Assembly (NCBI RefSeq): GCF_012273015.1
Contig: NZ_CP050954.1
Coordinates: 1,426,001 to 1,490,000, forward strand
Origin: Hymenobacter sp. BT18
Lineage (GTDB): Bacteria; Bacteroidota; Bacteroidia; Cytophagales; Hymenobacteraceae
Direction: 5' to 3'
Length of the DNA: 64,000 nucleotides
How positions within the stretch are numbered: position 1 is the stretch's first letter; every line of letters begins with the position of its first letter. The notes below the pieces were generated by a model, which was not told the origin of the DNA, made no database searches, and worked only from the letters and a program-made list of their open reading frames with translations. Below are positions 1 to 9,446 of the stretch, one piece after another. Both the position numbers and the translations under genes were made by a program.

Positions 1-1161
1 CGTAAGCTTTGATTCGCCGCTAACTTTTACAGAAGTACGTTGATACTGCGTCGTGGGCGTAATGCCCTTCTGATTGGTATTGGACAGCGAAAGCAGGTAA
101 TTAGATTTCTCATTACCGCCACCAACGGATATTGAGTTGGTGTAGGTTTTACCTGTATCAAAAAAGTCTTTTACGTTGTCAGGCTGCGCCACATATGGCT
201 TCACACGCTGCTGACCATCAATAACTTGACCCCAGATCCGAACTTGACCATCGAAGCGAGGGCCCCAGCTCCAGTTTTCTCGGGTATCAGGTTGATTAAC
301 GCTTGTTCCTTGACCGAACTCATTCTGAAAGTCTGGGAGTTTGAGAATGTTTTCCAGCGTGTACGACGTAGTATACGTTACCTCTGCTTTCTTACCACGC
401 TTAGCAGCACCACGACCTGACTTTGTCGTAATAACGATGGCACCGTTAGCAGCACGAGTGCCATAAAGTGCGGTAGCTGCTGGGCCTTTGAGAATGTTAA
501 CAGACTCCACATCGTCGGGGTTAACGTCGTTAGCACGGTTACCGGCATCAACACCGTTATTAAGATTATCCCCTGAACCGAAAGCATCATTGCTGATTGG
601 GATACCATCTACTACGTACAATGGTTGGTTGTTACCTAACAGCGATTTGTTGCCACGAATAACAACACGCGTTGAGCTACCTACTCCACCTGAAGCGTTG
701 GAGATTTGCACACCAGCTACTTTACCTTGTAATGAGTTAAGAACACTTCGGTCACGTCCCTGAGTAACCTGCTCAGCTGATATGGTAGTGGTTGAATAGC
801 CTAGTGCCTTTTTCTCACGCTCAACGCCGAGAGCAGTTACTACTACTTCGTTCAACTGCTTAGTATCAACTTCAAGCGCAACGTCAATAGTAGAGCTATT
901 GCCGATAACTCGCTCAATGTTACGATAGCCTACAAAGCTGAACTGCAATGTAGTAGCAGTACTTGGAATGCTTAAACTATATGTTCCATCAGAGTTAGTG
1001 GAAGCACCCACAGTGGTGCCTTTTACAAGTACCGTTACCCCCGGCAAGCCCTGATTATTTTCCCTGTCGGTGACCCGACCGGAAACTGTTCGCTCCTGAC
1101 CAACGGCTTGCTGCAACAAGACCGTAAGGAATAGGAAGCTCAGTAATAAGAGTTTTTTCAT
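1..1161 (-). CDS. SusC/RagA-family TonB-linked outer-membrane receptor, N-terminal part (runs off window)
   Basis: The frame is open from an ATG at 1161 to the left edge (387 codons), so the C-terminal barrel is missing. It opens with a signal peptide (MKKLLLLSFLFLTVLLQQAVG), then a carboxypeptidase-regulatory-like domain at about residues 23-107 (TVSGRVTD, GLPGVTVLVKGT), then a plug domain with the SusC hallmarks LNSLQGKVAGVQI, PLYVVDGIPI and LYGTRAANGAIVITTK. SusC proteins are outer-membrane transporters for oligosaccharides or peptides, energised by TonB and normally paired with a SusD lipoprotein encoded downstream, here outside the window. The substrate cannot be told. The gene is visibly less GC-rich than most of the window. 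Family assignment is secure. Confidence 0.93.
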   Translation of the reverse strand, partial: MKKLLLLSFLFLTVLLQQAVGQERTVSGRVTDRENNQGLPGVTVLVKGTTVGASTNSDGTYSLSIPSTATTLQFSFVGYRNIERVIGNSSTIDVALEVDTKQLNEVVVTALGVEREKKALGYSTTTISAEQVTQGRDRSVLNSLQGKVAGVQISNASGGVGSSTRVVIRGNKSLLGNNQPLYVVDGIPISNDAFGSGDNLNNGVDAGNRANDVNPDDVESVNILKGPAATALYGTRAANGAIVITTKSGRGAAKRGKKAEVTYTTSYTLENILKLPDFQNEFGQGTSVNQPDTRENWSWGPRFDGQVRIWGQVIDGQQRVKPYVAQPDNVKDFFDTGKTYTNSISVGGGNEKSNYLLSLSNTNQKGITPTTQYQRTSVKVSGESKLT

Positions 1162-1480
1162 TACAGAAAAGTGTGGTGAGTGAAAAGAAATCGGGCAAAA
1201 AAAGTAAAATTGATTGCTACAAGTATACATACAAAGTAGCGTTAAACAAGCCTGTAGCTTGGACAATCATTGGATATTGTCTTCGAGAGTATGTAAAATA
1301 TAAACAAACTGAACAATAATGATTATATCTATATAACAGTTTTTTATTGGCAGAATGCCTTTAGTGTTAGGCTGACCAATGATATACTGTGTAATACATC
1401 AAGACTCTATAGCTTAGGGTAATTTAACTAAGCCGGACATTTTTCGGATGTGATTTTATGGTGGGTCTCGAAGTGATTAA
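1162..1480. other. AT-rich intergenic region upstream of the SusC gene
   Basis: About 320 bp, clearly AT-richer than its surroundings, with no credible reading frame. It must hold the leftward promoter of the receptor gene, but I see no full TAnnTTTG match with a -33 TTG; the nearest is a CTACTTTG-like box on the minus strand near 1234-1241. The right end abuts the left terminal repeat of a decayed IS5-type element. Confidence 0.5.
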
Positions 1481-2335
1481 GAGTATGTTTGTGAATTAGG
1501 TAAGAGACAAATAAGAGCGAGTTAGTAAGTTGCAGGGAGAGTTCTTAGGCTCCTTCCGACTTATGGTTGACGGCTATTAACCCCTTACTGACTCGTAATG
1601 TCAAGTCATTGAGTGCTGCTGCCCATGTAACGGCGCCGACGCTCGTGTTTGCGCCACGTGTTCCACGCGCTGCCCTACGTGTGTCGCACAGGCTGCTAGT
1701 AGCGTGCGCTGCCCCCACAGTTTCCGCCCTGGATGGCAGTCTAATATATACTTCTACCGCCGGCAACGTCTGGGCCTGTGGCAGCAACTGAGTACAATGG
1801 TCAACGCTTTGGATCGGGTCGCGCACGACCGCCAGCCTATCCCGGCGCTGGCTTGACTGGACAGTCAGAGTGTCAAGTTGGCCCGCGCATCTATAAACAC
1901 CGCAGCTTGAATGCATACAAGCTTATCAACGGCCGCAAACGCCATATCATAGTCGATTCGGACGGCGTATTTGAGCCGCTCATGTGCACGCGGCCCACGG
2001 CATGACAGCACCGGCGCGCTGGCCCTGCTGCTATAGCGCCCCTAGCAGGCACGGCGCCTACAGCTGGTGCTCATCAATGCGACCTATCGCGGGCGCTTTG
2101 CCCAGCACCTCCTTGACTTGGGCCTGACGCAACAGATCAGTACTTGGCCGCCCACGCAATGTAACTTCGTGCCGATGGCGCGGCGCTGGGTCACCGAGCG
2201 CACCTTCGCTTGGCTGGCCTGCTTTCGCCGCATCGTAAGAGATTACGAATTCACTCCCACTAGCCATGTCGCCTAGTTACTGATTGCAAACCTTACCATG
2301 TGCCTCAATCGAATGTAAATCCCCAAACACGCTCT
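1481..2335 (+). mobile_element. Decayed IS5-family element with recognisable ends
   Basis: The left end (GAGTATGTTTGTGAATT, 1481-1497) and the reverse complement of the right end (GAGCGTGTTTGGGGATT, 2319-2335) form an imperfect terminal inverted repeat. Both ends are flanked by TAA (1478-1480 and 2336-2338), which fits the TNA target duplications known for some IS5 subgroups. The 855-bp span is a normal IS5 length. Inside is a frameshifted transposase on the plus strand. The ends are my own alignment and have diverged, so the element is old. Confidence 0.72.
1840..2318 (+). pseudogene. IS5-type DDE transposase pseudogene
   Basis: Fragments of an IS5 transposase occur in order but in different frames. 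The GRKRHIIVD core motif lies at about 1930-1960, HDSTGALALL near 2000-2030 is offset from it, and LINATYRGRFAQHLLDLGL then RRWVTERTFAWLACFRRI (2070-2250) carry the C-terminal catalytic region. An in-frame TAG after 'TSHVA' separates the last piece (LLIANLTMCLNRM, ending at 2318). The position where related transposases have the first catalytic Asp (DSQSVK) reads TGQSECQ. With at least two frameshifts and internal stops it cannot make an active protein. Confidence 0.85.
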
Positions 2336-2507
2336 AAGTGATTGATAGCGGAGGGCGAAGTAGCAGCTTTGTAGTGAGCAATGTAGTGGCTGAGTTAAAG
2401 TCGTGCTTCCTGCGGATTGGAGAAGCTGCCGCCGTCGAGCATTTTGGCCTTGAGCCGGCTCCAGAAGGACTCGCCCTGCGCGGCCCTGTGCTAGAGAGTG
2501 TGGACAG

Positions 2508-3268
2508 TCAGCGCATCCAATCGAGGGCAGCCAGCAGATGCGCCAGGGCCAAAAAGGAGGAAGCGGTTTTCTCGTAGCGGGTAGCGAAACCGCGCGCTTC
2601 TTTGAGGCGGCCGAAGAACCGTTCGGCTTTGTTGCGGTCGGCGTACAGGTTGGGGTCGTGGTGGCGCGGGTGTTTGCGCAGGGTTCTGGCCGGAATGACC
2701 GGCGTGGCCCCGCACGCGGCCACGGCGGCCAGCACCGCGTTGGTGTCGTACGCCCGGTCGGCCACCACCGCGCCGGGCGCTTGGGGCAGGCAGGCCAGCA
2801 GCCCGGGCAGTTGCGTGCAATCGGCTTGCTGGCCGGGCGTGAGCACCAGGCGCAGGCAGTTGCCCAGCGCGTCCACGACGGCGTGCACCTTCGTGGACAA
2901 GCCGCCGCGGCTGCGGCCTAGCGCTTCCGTCGCGGCGTCGCTTTTTTTTGCCCGGCCGCTGCTTTGTGCGCCTTGACCGTGGTCGAATCCACCAGCACCC
3001 AGGCGTAGTCCGGTTCCTGTACGGCACCGAACAAGGCCTGCCACACGCCCGCTTTGGCCCAGCGGCGGAAGCGCCGCGCTACCGTGTTCCACGGCCCGAA
3101 CCGCTCGGGCAGGTCGCGCCAACTGCAGCCCGTGCGCACGCGGTACACCACTGCGTTGACGAATTGCCGGTTGTCGCGGCCCGTGCCCCCACTGGTGCCC
3201 GGCTGGCCCAACGTGTGTGGTTCGACCAATTTCCATTCTCGCTCGGTTAACTCGTGGCGGCGCAACAT
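2508..3268 (-). CDS. IS5-family transposase made by -1 frameshifting
   Basis: The first frame starts at an ATG at 3268 (MLRRHELTEREWKLVEP, then NRQFVNAVVYRVRTGCSWRD) and carries the first catalytic Asp in VLVDSTTVKAHK. At 2941-2949 the coding strand has A8G. Slipping -1 there joins it to the second frame (SDAATEALGRSRGGLSTKVHAVVD), which supplies the second Asp (VVADRAYD) and the Glu (NKAERFFGRLK) and ends at 2508 inside the left terminal repeat. The fused product would be 253 residues, normal for the IS427 group, where programmed frameshifting on A runs is known. Without the shift, the first frame gives a 116-residue product with only one catalytic residue. Confidence 0.88.
2941..2949 (-). 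promoter_or_regulatory. Slippery A8G site for programmed -1 frameshift
   Basis: On the transposase strand, eight A followed by G sit exactly where the upstream frame (Q-K-K) must join the downstream frame (S-D-A-A-T). No other join restores the DDE triad. A simple sequencing indel in the homopolymer is the alternative explanation. Confidence 0.7.
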
Positions 3269-4017
3269 GCCGCAAAGCTAGCCCCACTGTCCACACTCTC
3301 TAGGTGAGTCGGCCCGGCAGAGCGCTTTGTTGACCAAGTCTTCGGGCATCATTTCGCGCACGTCCCAGCTGACGGCCTTGCGTGAGTAGGCATCTTGATA
3401 GCTGCCCAGGTAGAGCCAGCTGCCCTGCTTGGACAAGCAGGTGATGTTCTTCACCCAGCTTGATTAGGGGCAGTGGGGCGTGCTCCCAAGCAGGTGCTAG
3501 TTGCCCACGCCGCTGCCGCTAGCCGTATTCATTGCTCGGGGCAACCTACAGCACCGCACACAGTTCCCGTACTGATACACCATGGCGGTGCCGCTCAATG
3601 AAGCGGTAGCGGCTCACAACATCTCGCGGTTAAGTCTGCGCCTATCGCAGGCAACTGACCAAGGCTATTTTTAGGATATCTCATTCATGCTGCACCCGCT
3701 GCAACTCGGCGCACAAGGTCCACATCTCGAGGTCGCGTGCCAGTTCTTCACTGCCTAACTCTACGGCCACCTAATGCGCTTGTCGGCGATAGAACCAGCT
3801 GCTCGCTGATGTCTAGTTGCCGCATAACGACCCGAGCAGAGTGGTTTTCGCTAGCCAGACGTAAGGCTTCGGCCTTCAATGCGTCATCTTACTTGCGTCG
3901 TTTATCCGGCTTGTTTACGTGTAGAGTTGTTGCCATGATAAAAGAAGATTACACTCGTATTCTGTCGTGCATCATCAGACCACCTTAGCTATTGCTGACA
4001 GAGACATTTGCTAATGA

Positions 4018-5427
4018 TCACAAAATATACTGACTCAAATCCCGGTTACGGATCATGCCTTGTAGGCGTTCATCTACCAGCTCGCGGGTGATGAGAATCC
4101 GGGCGTTGGGACCAATCCGGTCGGGCACATCAAACAGAATGTCATTTAGAAGGCGGCTCATCACGGTGTGCAAGCGGCGGGCACCGATGTTTTCCACATC
4201 GGTATTCACATCGAAGGCTATTTCAGCCAGACGCTCCAGGGCACTATCGTCGAAGCTGAGGGCTACTTCCTCAGCTTGGAGCAGGGCTTCGTATTGCTTG
4301 GTCAGCGCATTCTTGGGGTCTTTGAGGATGCGGTAGAAGTCATCCTTGGTGAGGCTTTGCAGCTCTACCCGGATAGGAAAACGCCCTTGCAGCTCCGGAA
4401 TCAGGTCACTGGGCTTGGCCACGTGAAAGGCCCCGGCCGCAATGAATAGAATGTGGTCAGTGTTTATGACGCCGTATTTGGTGCTGACGGCCGAGCCTTC
4501 CACGATGGGTAGCAGGTCGCGCTGCACGCCTTCCCGGCTCACGTCGGGCCCGCCCCCGCCCTTACCGCTACGGCTGGCTACCTTATCAATTTCATCGATG
4601 AAGATGATGCCCGCATTTTCGGCCAGGCGGATAGCCTCGTCTTTTACTTCGTCCATGTCGATGAGTTTGGCAGCCTCTTCATCGAGCAGAATTTTGCGCG
4701 CCTCGGCAATGGTGACTTTGCGCTTGCGCGTTTTCTTGGGCAGCATAGAGCCCAGCATATCCTGCAGGCCAGCCATGGAGGCTTCGTCGATGCCCGCGGG
4801 GCCGCCTACAACTCCCAAGCCAGCGGTGGCGTTCTGCTGCACCTGGATTTCGATTTTTCGGTCGTCCAACTCCCCCGCACGAATTTTCTCCCGGAACCGT
4901 TCCCGCGTCCGCTCATTCAGTTCCTGATCTGAGTCGGGCATTACGGTGGGGTCGGTGGGGTTGCCAAAGCCGGGGGTGCGGTTTAAGCCTATTCCACTTA
5001 CCGGGGGAATCAGCGCATCCAGGATAACGTCTTCCACAGCCTGGGCAGCCTGGGATTTAACGGCTTCCTTGCGGCGCTGCTTCACCATGTTTACCGACTG
5101 CTCTACCAGGTCGCGCACCATGCTTTCCACATCGCGGCCCACGTAGCCTACTTCCGTGAACTTGGAAGCTTCTACTTTGGTGAAGGGCGCATCGGCAATG
5201 CTGGCCAAACGGCGGGCAATTTCGGTTTTGCCAACGCCCGTGGAGCCGATCATGAGGATATTGTTGGGCACAATTTCGCGCTGCATATCCAGCGGAGCGT
5301 GGAGTCGGCGCCAACGGTTGCGCAAGGCAATGGCGACATGGCGCTTGGCATCGTGCTGACCGATGATGTACTTATCGAGTTCGGCCACAATCTGGACCGG
5401 GGTAAGAAAACTAGTGGCGTCGAGCAT
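4018..5427 (-). CDS. hslU: HslU, ATPase subunit of the HslUV (ClpYQ) protease
   Basis: HslU is an AAA+ unfoldase that feeds proteins to the HslV peptidase in the cytoplasm. The 469-residue protein begins LDATSFLTPVQIVAELDKYIIGQ, has a Walker A (GSTGVGKT, about 61-68), the variable intermediate domain, Walker B IIFIDEIDK, and ends in YIL, the C-terminal tail that docks into HslV. I chose the ATG at 5427 because homology starts there; the frame is open 15 codons further up to 5472, but that extension is unlike the family. hslV is not in the window, so it is not next to hslU here. The 3' end faces the IS cluster. Confidence 0.96.
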   Translation of the reverse strand: MLDATSFLTPVQIVAELDKYIIGQHDAKRHVAIALRNRWRRLHAPLDMQREIVPNNILMIGSTGVGKTEIARRLASIADAPFTKVEASKFTEVGYVGRDVESMVRDLVEQSVNMVKQRRKEAVKSQAAQAVEDVILDALIPPVSGIGLNRTPGFGNPTDPTVMPDSDQELNERTRERFREKIRAGELDDRKIEIQVQQNATAGLGVVGGPAGIDEASMAGLQDMLGSMLPKKTRKRKVTIAEARKILLDEEAAKLIDMDEVKDEAIRLAENAGIIFIDEIDKVASRSGKGGGGPDVSREGVQRDLLPIVEGSAVSTKYGVINTDHILFIAAGAFHVAKPSDLIPELQGRFPIRVELQSLTKDDFYRILKDPKNALTKQYEALLQAEEVALSFDDSALERLAEIAFDVNTDVENIGARRLHTVMSRLLNDILFDVPDRIGPNARILITRELVDERLQGMIRNRDLSQYIL

Positions 5428-5525
5428 ATAAGGGCAGAGAAAAACAGTCGAAAGGAAGAGTGTGGGCAACACCTAAGGGTTGCCCGGCGCTCGGGGCAGC
5501 CTACGAAAAAAACAGCCCGGACGGA

Positions 5526-6593
5526 CTAAAGAGCAGGGTCCTTTTGAAAAATGGACGCGAGGCTCCGGGAGATGGTAAAGTAGTTGCTGGCCCCGCTGGC
5601 GTGGTAGTAGGCCCGAGTGTAATCGAGCTGGAACTGGCTGAGGCGGAACGTGAGGCCAAAACTCAGCCCGGCACCGGCCGAGCTGTTATCCAGGCGAAGC
5701 TCACGGCGGCGCAGGTGGTTGTAGCCGATGCGCACGTTGAAATTCTTACTCAGAATCAGTTCTCCACCCACCACAAAGTGCCGCGCAATTTTGTCGCCCA
5801 CTGACTTTTTAGGCTTTTTTTCCTCGTTGTTTTCATCCAGGGTACCGCGCTGGGTAGAGTCGAGGTATACAATATCGAACTGCTGCAGGTTGTGCGCGGT
5901 GATGGACATGCGCAGGGGCATGTGCTCGGGCTTGATGGAAGCTCCAATCTGCACATCCAAGGGCATAGGTTCCCGGTCGGAGCCGGTGTAAGGCTTGAAC
6001 TGGTACCCCAGGTTCTTCACCACCAGTCCCACGGTAAAGTCCTTCTCCGGGTGTTTGAATAGCCCGCCGGCATCGAGCAAGGCCCCCAGCGCATGATTGC
6101 CAGCAATGCCCGACACGGCCAGCTTGGCCGTGCCCGCCATAGTAAACGGGCCCGTAGTGACGGACTTGGTAACGCCCAGGGCGTACTCATTCACTGAGAA
6201 CTCGCCCAGTGGATTGCCGGCGGCGTCAAACTGGTCAAACCGACCGTAGTTCAAATACGTCAGACCAAAGCCCAGCCGCCCCAGCCGGTCGGAATTGTGC
6301 ACGTAGGTGGCGGTGCTCTGCTTGATGTCCGACAGATAGTCGATGTACGTGAGGGAGAGGCGACCATCCATCTGCTCGTTCAGCAGGGCGGGGTTACCGT
6401 AGAGCATGGTCACATCCGCGTCGCGGGAGGACACGTTGGCACTGCCCAGCCCCGCCAGCTTGGCGCTGGGCGGCAGGGTCAGGAACGAGAAAGCGCGCTG
6501 CCCACCCAGCTGAGCCATAGCTGCCGGGCCGGTTAGCAGCAACCCCAGCAGCCCGCTGCCAAACCCTATCCAAATGCGTAGCGCGTGCCTCAT
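5526..6593 (-). CDS. porQ: Type IX secretion system protein PorQ
   Basis: This 355-residue protein has a signal peptide (to about residue 27, ending AAMAQ) and is otherwise beta-rich, as expected of an outer-membrane barrel of the PorV/PorQ family. The signature follows the signal: GGQRAFSFLTLPPSAKLAGLG, NVSSRDADVTMLYGNPALL. PorQ is an outer-membrane part of the Bacteroidota type IX secretion system, which exports proteins with C-terminal sorting domains. It is transcribed leftward, 147 bp after lon and about 100 bp before hslU; the lon-porQ gap holds a long inverted repeat. Other T9SS core genes (porK-N, sov) are not in the window, which is normal. Confidence 0.88.
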   Translation of the reverse strand: MRHALRIWIGFGSGLLGLLLTGPAAMAQLGGQRAFSFLTLPPSAKLAGLGSANVSSRDADVTMLYGNPALLNEQMDGRLSLTYIDYLSDIKQSTATYVHNSDRLGRLGFGLTYLNYGRFDQFDAAGNPLGEFSVNEYALGVTKSVTTGPFTMAGTAKLAVSGIAGNHALGALLDAGGLFKHPEKDFTVGLVVKNLGYQFKPYTGSDREPMPLDVQIGASIKPEHMPLRMSITAHNLQQFDIVYLDSTQRGTLDENNEEKKPKKSVGDKIARHFVVGGELILSKNFNVRIGYNHLRRRELRLDNSSAGAGLSFGLTFRLSQFQLDYTRAYYHASGASNYFTISRSLASIFQKDPAL

Positions 6594-6616
6594 CTACTTA
6601 CTCTTAGCTGTTTGTT

Positions 6617-6717
6617 GTCAGTTGTTCGGCGCTGATTTGTAGCAGCCCGCAGCCTTCCGTTGTTGGTCTGCTGCTCACTTCCTACCGAAAGCTACCACTC
6701 CCTGCCGAACAACTGAC
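6617..6717. repeat. Long-range inverted repeat between lon and porQ
   Basis: GTCAGTTGTTCGGC at 6617-6630 is the exact complement of 6704-6717, enclosing about 73 bp. The flanks are also partly symmetrical (TGTTTGTTGTC and AACAACGAACAAC). It has no T run of an intrinsic terminator. It resembles a dispersed intergenic palindrome. Confidence 0.75.
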
Positions 6718-6740
6718 AAATAACAACGAACAACAAACGC

Positions 6741-9245
6741 TTATTGTACTTCTACACTGGGCGCGGGCAGCGGTAGCGCCTCGTCGCGCACTATTAACTT
6801 CATAGGGTGCGCCACTTTCTCCGCCAGCAAGGCCACGCGCAGCACATCATCCACCCGGTCGGCGTAGTGGATGGTAAGGTCCTTGAGGTACTCCGCCGGA
6901 ATTTCGTCGATGTCCTTGCGGTTTTTGTGGCAGAGGATAATGTCGCGCACCCCGGCGCGCTTGGCGGCCAGAATCTTTTCCTTGATACCGCCTACCGGCA
7001 GCACCTTGCCGCGCAGGGTAATTTCGCCCGTCATGGCCAGGTGGCTGCGGATTTTGCGCTGGGTGAACACCGACGCAATGCTGGTGAAGATGGCAATACC
7101 CGCGCTAGGACCATCCTTGGGCACGGCGCCCTCGGGGAAGTGAATGTGCAAGTCGTACTGGTCGAAGAGGCGGTAGTCGATATCCAGCTCCTCGGCCCGG
7201 CTGCGCAGGTAGCTGAGCGCCGTCACGGCCGATTCCTTCATCACGTCGCCGAGTTGCCCACTGAGAGTGAGTTTACCGCGTCCCCGGCTAAGCAGGCTTT
7301 CGATGAACAGGATGTCGCCACCCACTGAAGTCCAGGCTAGGCCTGTTACTACACCAGCCGTTTCGTTGTCCTGGTACTGGTCGCGGTCGAAAATGGCCGC
7401 GCCCAGAATGCGGGTAATGTCTTTGGGCTCCAGGGTAGCGGGGTAGGCTTCCTTCATGGCCTTGCTCTTGGCCACGTTGCGCACCACGCCGCCCAGTTTC
7501 CGCTCCAGGCTGCGCACCCCCGACTCGCGGGTGTAATCATCAATCACGCGCTGCAGGGCCGGCGTGCTGATGCTGACGTCCTTCAAACCCAGGCCGTGCT
7601 CGTGCAGGAGCTTGGGCCAGAGGTGCTTTTTGGCAATCTGGGTTTTCTCCTCCAAGGTATAGCCCGTCAGGTCGATGATTTCCATCCGGTCGCGCAGAGC
7701 GGGGTGAATGGTATCCAGGGAGTTAGCGGTGGCAATGAACAACACCTTGGAGAGGTCGTACTCGACTTCCAGGTAATTGTCGGTGAACGTGGCGTTCTGC
7801 TCAGGGTCGAGCACCTCCAAGAGTGCCGACTGCGGGTCACCGCGGAAGTCGGAAGCCAGCTTGTCGATTTCGTCGAGCACGATGACCGGATTGGAAACGC
7901 CAGCCTTCTTGATCTGGGAGATGATGCGGCCGGGCATAGCGCCCACGTAGGTTTTGCGATGCCCCCGGATTTCGGCCTCATCACGTACCCCACCCAGGCT
8001 CATGCGCACGTACTTGCGGCCCAGCGCTGCGGCTACCGAGCGGCCCAAGCTGGTTTTGCCCACGCCGGGCGGACCATACAGGCACAGAATGGGCGCTTTC
8101 AGGTCGTTCTTAAGCTTCAGCACCGCTAGGTACTCAATGATGCGCGCCTTCACCTTCTCCATGCCGTAGTGGTCCTGGTCGAGGATTTTCTGGGTGCGCT
8201 TGAGGTTGAAGTTATCTTTGGTGTACTCGGCCCAGGGCAGGTCCAGCAGAAACTCCACGTAGTTGAGGCTTACGGGGTACTCGGCGGCCTGCGGGTTGAT
8301 GCGGCTGAGCTTGTCGATTTCCTTGGTGAAGTGCTTGGCTACGGCTTCCGACCATTGCTTGGTTTTGGCCCGCTGCCGCAGCTTTTCCACTTCTTGGTCG
8401 GGGCCGTCGAAGCCCAGCTCGTCCTGCAGCACCTTGATCTGCTGCCGCAGGAAGTAGTCCCGCTGCTGCTGGTCGATGTCGGTGTGTACCTTGGTTTGGA
8501 TTTCGCGCTTGATTTCCAGAAGCTGAATTTCCTTTAGCATCAGCTCCAGGAGCTGGGTACCACGCTGCACCCCATCGGAGGTTTCCAGTAGCTGCTGCTT
8601 TACTCCCACCTCCACGTTGATGTTGGAAGAAAGGAAGTGCGTCAGGAACGACGGCGAGTCGATGTTGTCGACGGCCACCTGCGCTTCCTGGGGCACTTCG
8701 GGGTTGAGCTTCATCATCTTGGTAGCCGCATCCTTCAGCGACGCCACCAGCGCTTTTACTTCCTTGGTGCTTTTATTCGGAAACGAATCGGCCAGGTACT
8801 GTACCCGGGCCGTGAGGTAGGGCGTTTCCTGCAGCTGCTCTTCTATCTGAAACCGCGACTGGCCCTGAATGATGATGGTGGTGTTGCCATCAGGCAGCAC
8901 CAGCAGTTTCAGGATCTTGGCCATGGTACCTACCTGATACAAATCCTGCAGGCTGGGGTCGTCGCTCTGCCCGTTTTTCTGGGCTACCACACCCACAATC
9001 TTATTTCCCCGGTACGCCTTGCGCACCAGCCGAATGCTTTTCTTGCGCGTGACGGTAACGGGCAGCACCACGCCGGGAAACAGTACCGTATTGCGCACCG
9101 GCAGCAGCGGCAGGGAGGCCGGCGCCTCATCAGCGGAAATTGGCTGATCGGCATCCGGAACGGTAATGGTAACTACTTCGGCCGGATCGGCGGCCGCCAG
9201 CAGTACGCGGGCGAAGGCAACAGGTGAGGAAGAATCGTGACTCAT
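6741..9245 (-). CDS. lon: Lon, ATP-dependent serine protease
   Basis: Lon is a cytoplasmic AAA+ protease for damaged and regulatory proteins. The 834 residues contain the N-terminal substrate-binding domain (LPLLPVRNTVLFPGVVLP, from about residue 43), a Walker A GPPGVGKT, a Walker B VIVLDEIDK, and the C-terminal protease domain with the Ser-Lys dyad S714 (PKDGPSAG) and K757 (GGIKEK). The length fits the family; the N-terminus carries a 40-residue acidic leader, common in Bacteroidota Lon. It is divergent from the PorE-like gene at 9504, with about 260 bp between. Confidence 0.97.
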   Translation of the reverse strand: MSHDSSSPVAFARVLLAAADPAEVVTITVPDADQPISADEAPASLPLLPVRNTVLFPGVVLPVTVTRKKSIRLVRKAYRGNKIVGVVAQKNGQSDDPSLQDLYQVGTMAKILKLLVLPDGNTTIIIQGQSRFQIEEQLQETPYLTARVQYLADSFPNKSTKEVKALVASLKDAATKMMKLNPEVPQEAQVAVDNIDSPSFLTHFLSSNINVEVGVKQQLLETSDGVQRGTQLLELMLKEIQLLEIKREIQTKVHTDIDQQQRDYFLRQQIKVLQDELGFDGPDQEVEKLRQRAKTKQWSEAVAKHFTKEIDKLSRINPQAAEYPVSLNYVEFLLDLPWAEYTKDNFNLKRTQKILDQDHYGMEKVKARIIEYLAVLKLKNDLKAPILCLYGPPGVGKTSLGRSVAAALGRKYVRMSLGGVRDEAEIRGHRKTYVGAMPGRIISQIKKAGVSNPVIVLDEIDKLASDFRGDPQSALLEVLDPEQNATFTDNYLEVEYDLSKVLFIATANSLDTIHPALRDRMEIIDLTGYTLEEKTQIAKKHLWPKLLHEHGLGLKDVSISTPALQRVIDDYTRESGVRSLERKLGGVVRNVAKSKAMKEAYPATLEPKDITRILGAAIFDRDQYQDNETAGVVTGLAWTSVGGDILFIESLLSRGRGKLTLSGQLGDVMKESAVTALSYLRSRAEELDIDYRLFDQYDLHIHFPEGAVPKDGPSAGIAIFTSIASVFTQRKIRSHLAMTGEITLRGKVLPVGGIKEKILAAKRAGVRDIILCHKNRKDIDEIPAEYLKDLTIHYADRVDDVLRVALLAEKVAHPMKLIVRDEALPLPAPSVEVQ

Positions 9246-9446
9246 AGAGAAAGAAGTACCGCTGCGGTGTCAGATTGGCAGGAAGAAAACCATACCTACA
9301 CCCGCAGCGAACGGAAGCTACTGAATATACCGGATTGACAACTGCTGTGCCACGGCTGCGCGTTGTCATTTTCCAGGGAAAAAATCTGGCAGGGCGGCCC
9401 GCAACCGATTGAGGCAGCGCCCACGTGAGAAACGTAGAAATTCTCC

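Larger units (their letters stand above)
2494..3300 (-). mobile_element. Apparently intact IS5-family (IS427-like) insertion sequence
   Basis: The element is 807 bp and bounded by a perfect 15-bp inverted repeat, GAGAGTGTGGACAGT at 2494-2508 and its complement at 3286-3300. TA follows each end (CTA before, TAG after), the target duplication expected of the IS427 group. It carries a single transposase in two overlapping frames. It is inserted within the IS3 remnant, so it is the youngest of the three elements here. The perfect ends and complete transposase suggest it may still be mobile. Confidence 0.9.
2340..3936 (-). pseudogene. IS3-family element remnant (orfA + orfB), interrupted by an IS5 element
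   Basis: Read on the minus strand, 3936 downwards gives an orfA-like start (MATTLHVNKPDKRRK, stop, then DDALKAEALRLASENHSARV and LDISEQLV). OrfB pieces follow: SRYRFIERHRHGVSVRELCAVL (about 3600-3540), WVKNITCLSKQGSWLYLGS and DAYSRKAVSWDVREMMPEDL (about 3460-3310), and, beyond the inserted IS, QGESFWSRLKAKMLDGGSF and QEARL (about 2475-2400). These match the IS3 integrase order. About 100 residues of N-terminal orfB and about 45 residues around the second catalytic Asp are missing, besides several stops. The remnant is dead. Confidence 0.82.

Noticed and set aside
3937-4017. Remaining part of the IS3 element or a small gene before hslU
   Set aside because: About 80 bp without a recognisable inverted repeat or frame; the IS3 left end could not be placed.
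5463-5484. Terminator after porQ (GGGCAAC/GTTGCCC hairpin)
   Set aside because: The stem is only 7 bp and no T run follows on the minus strand.
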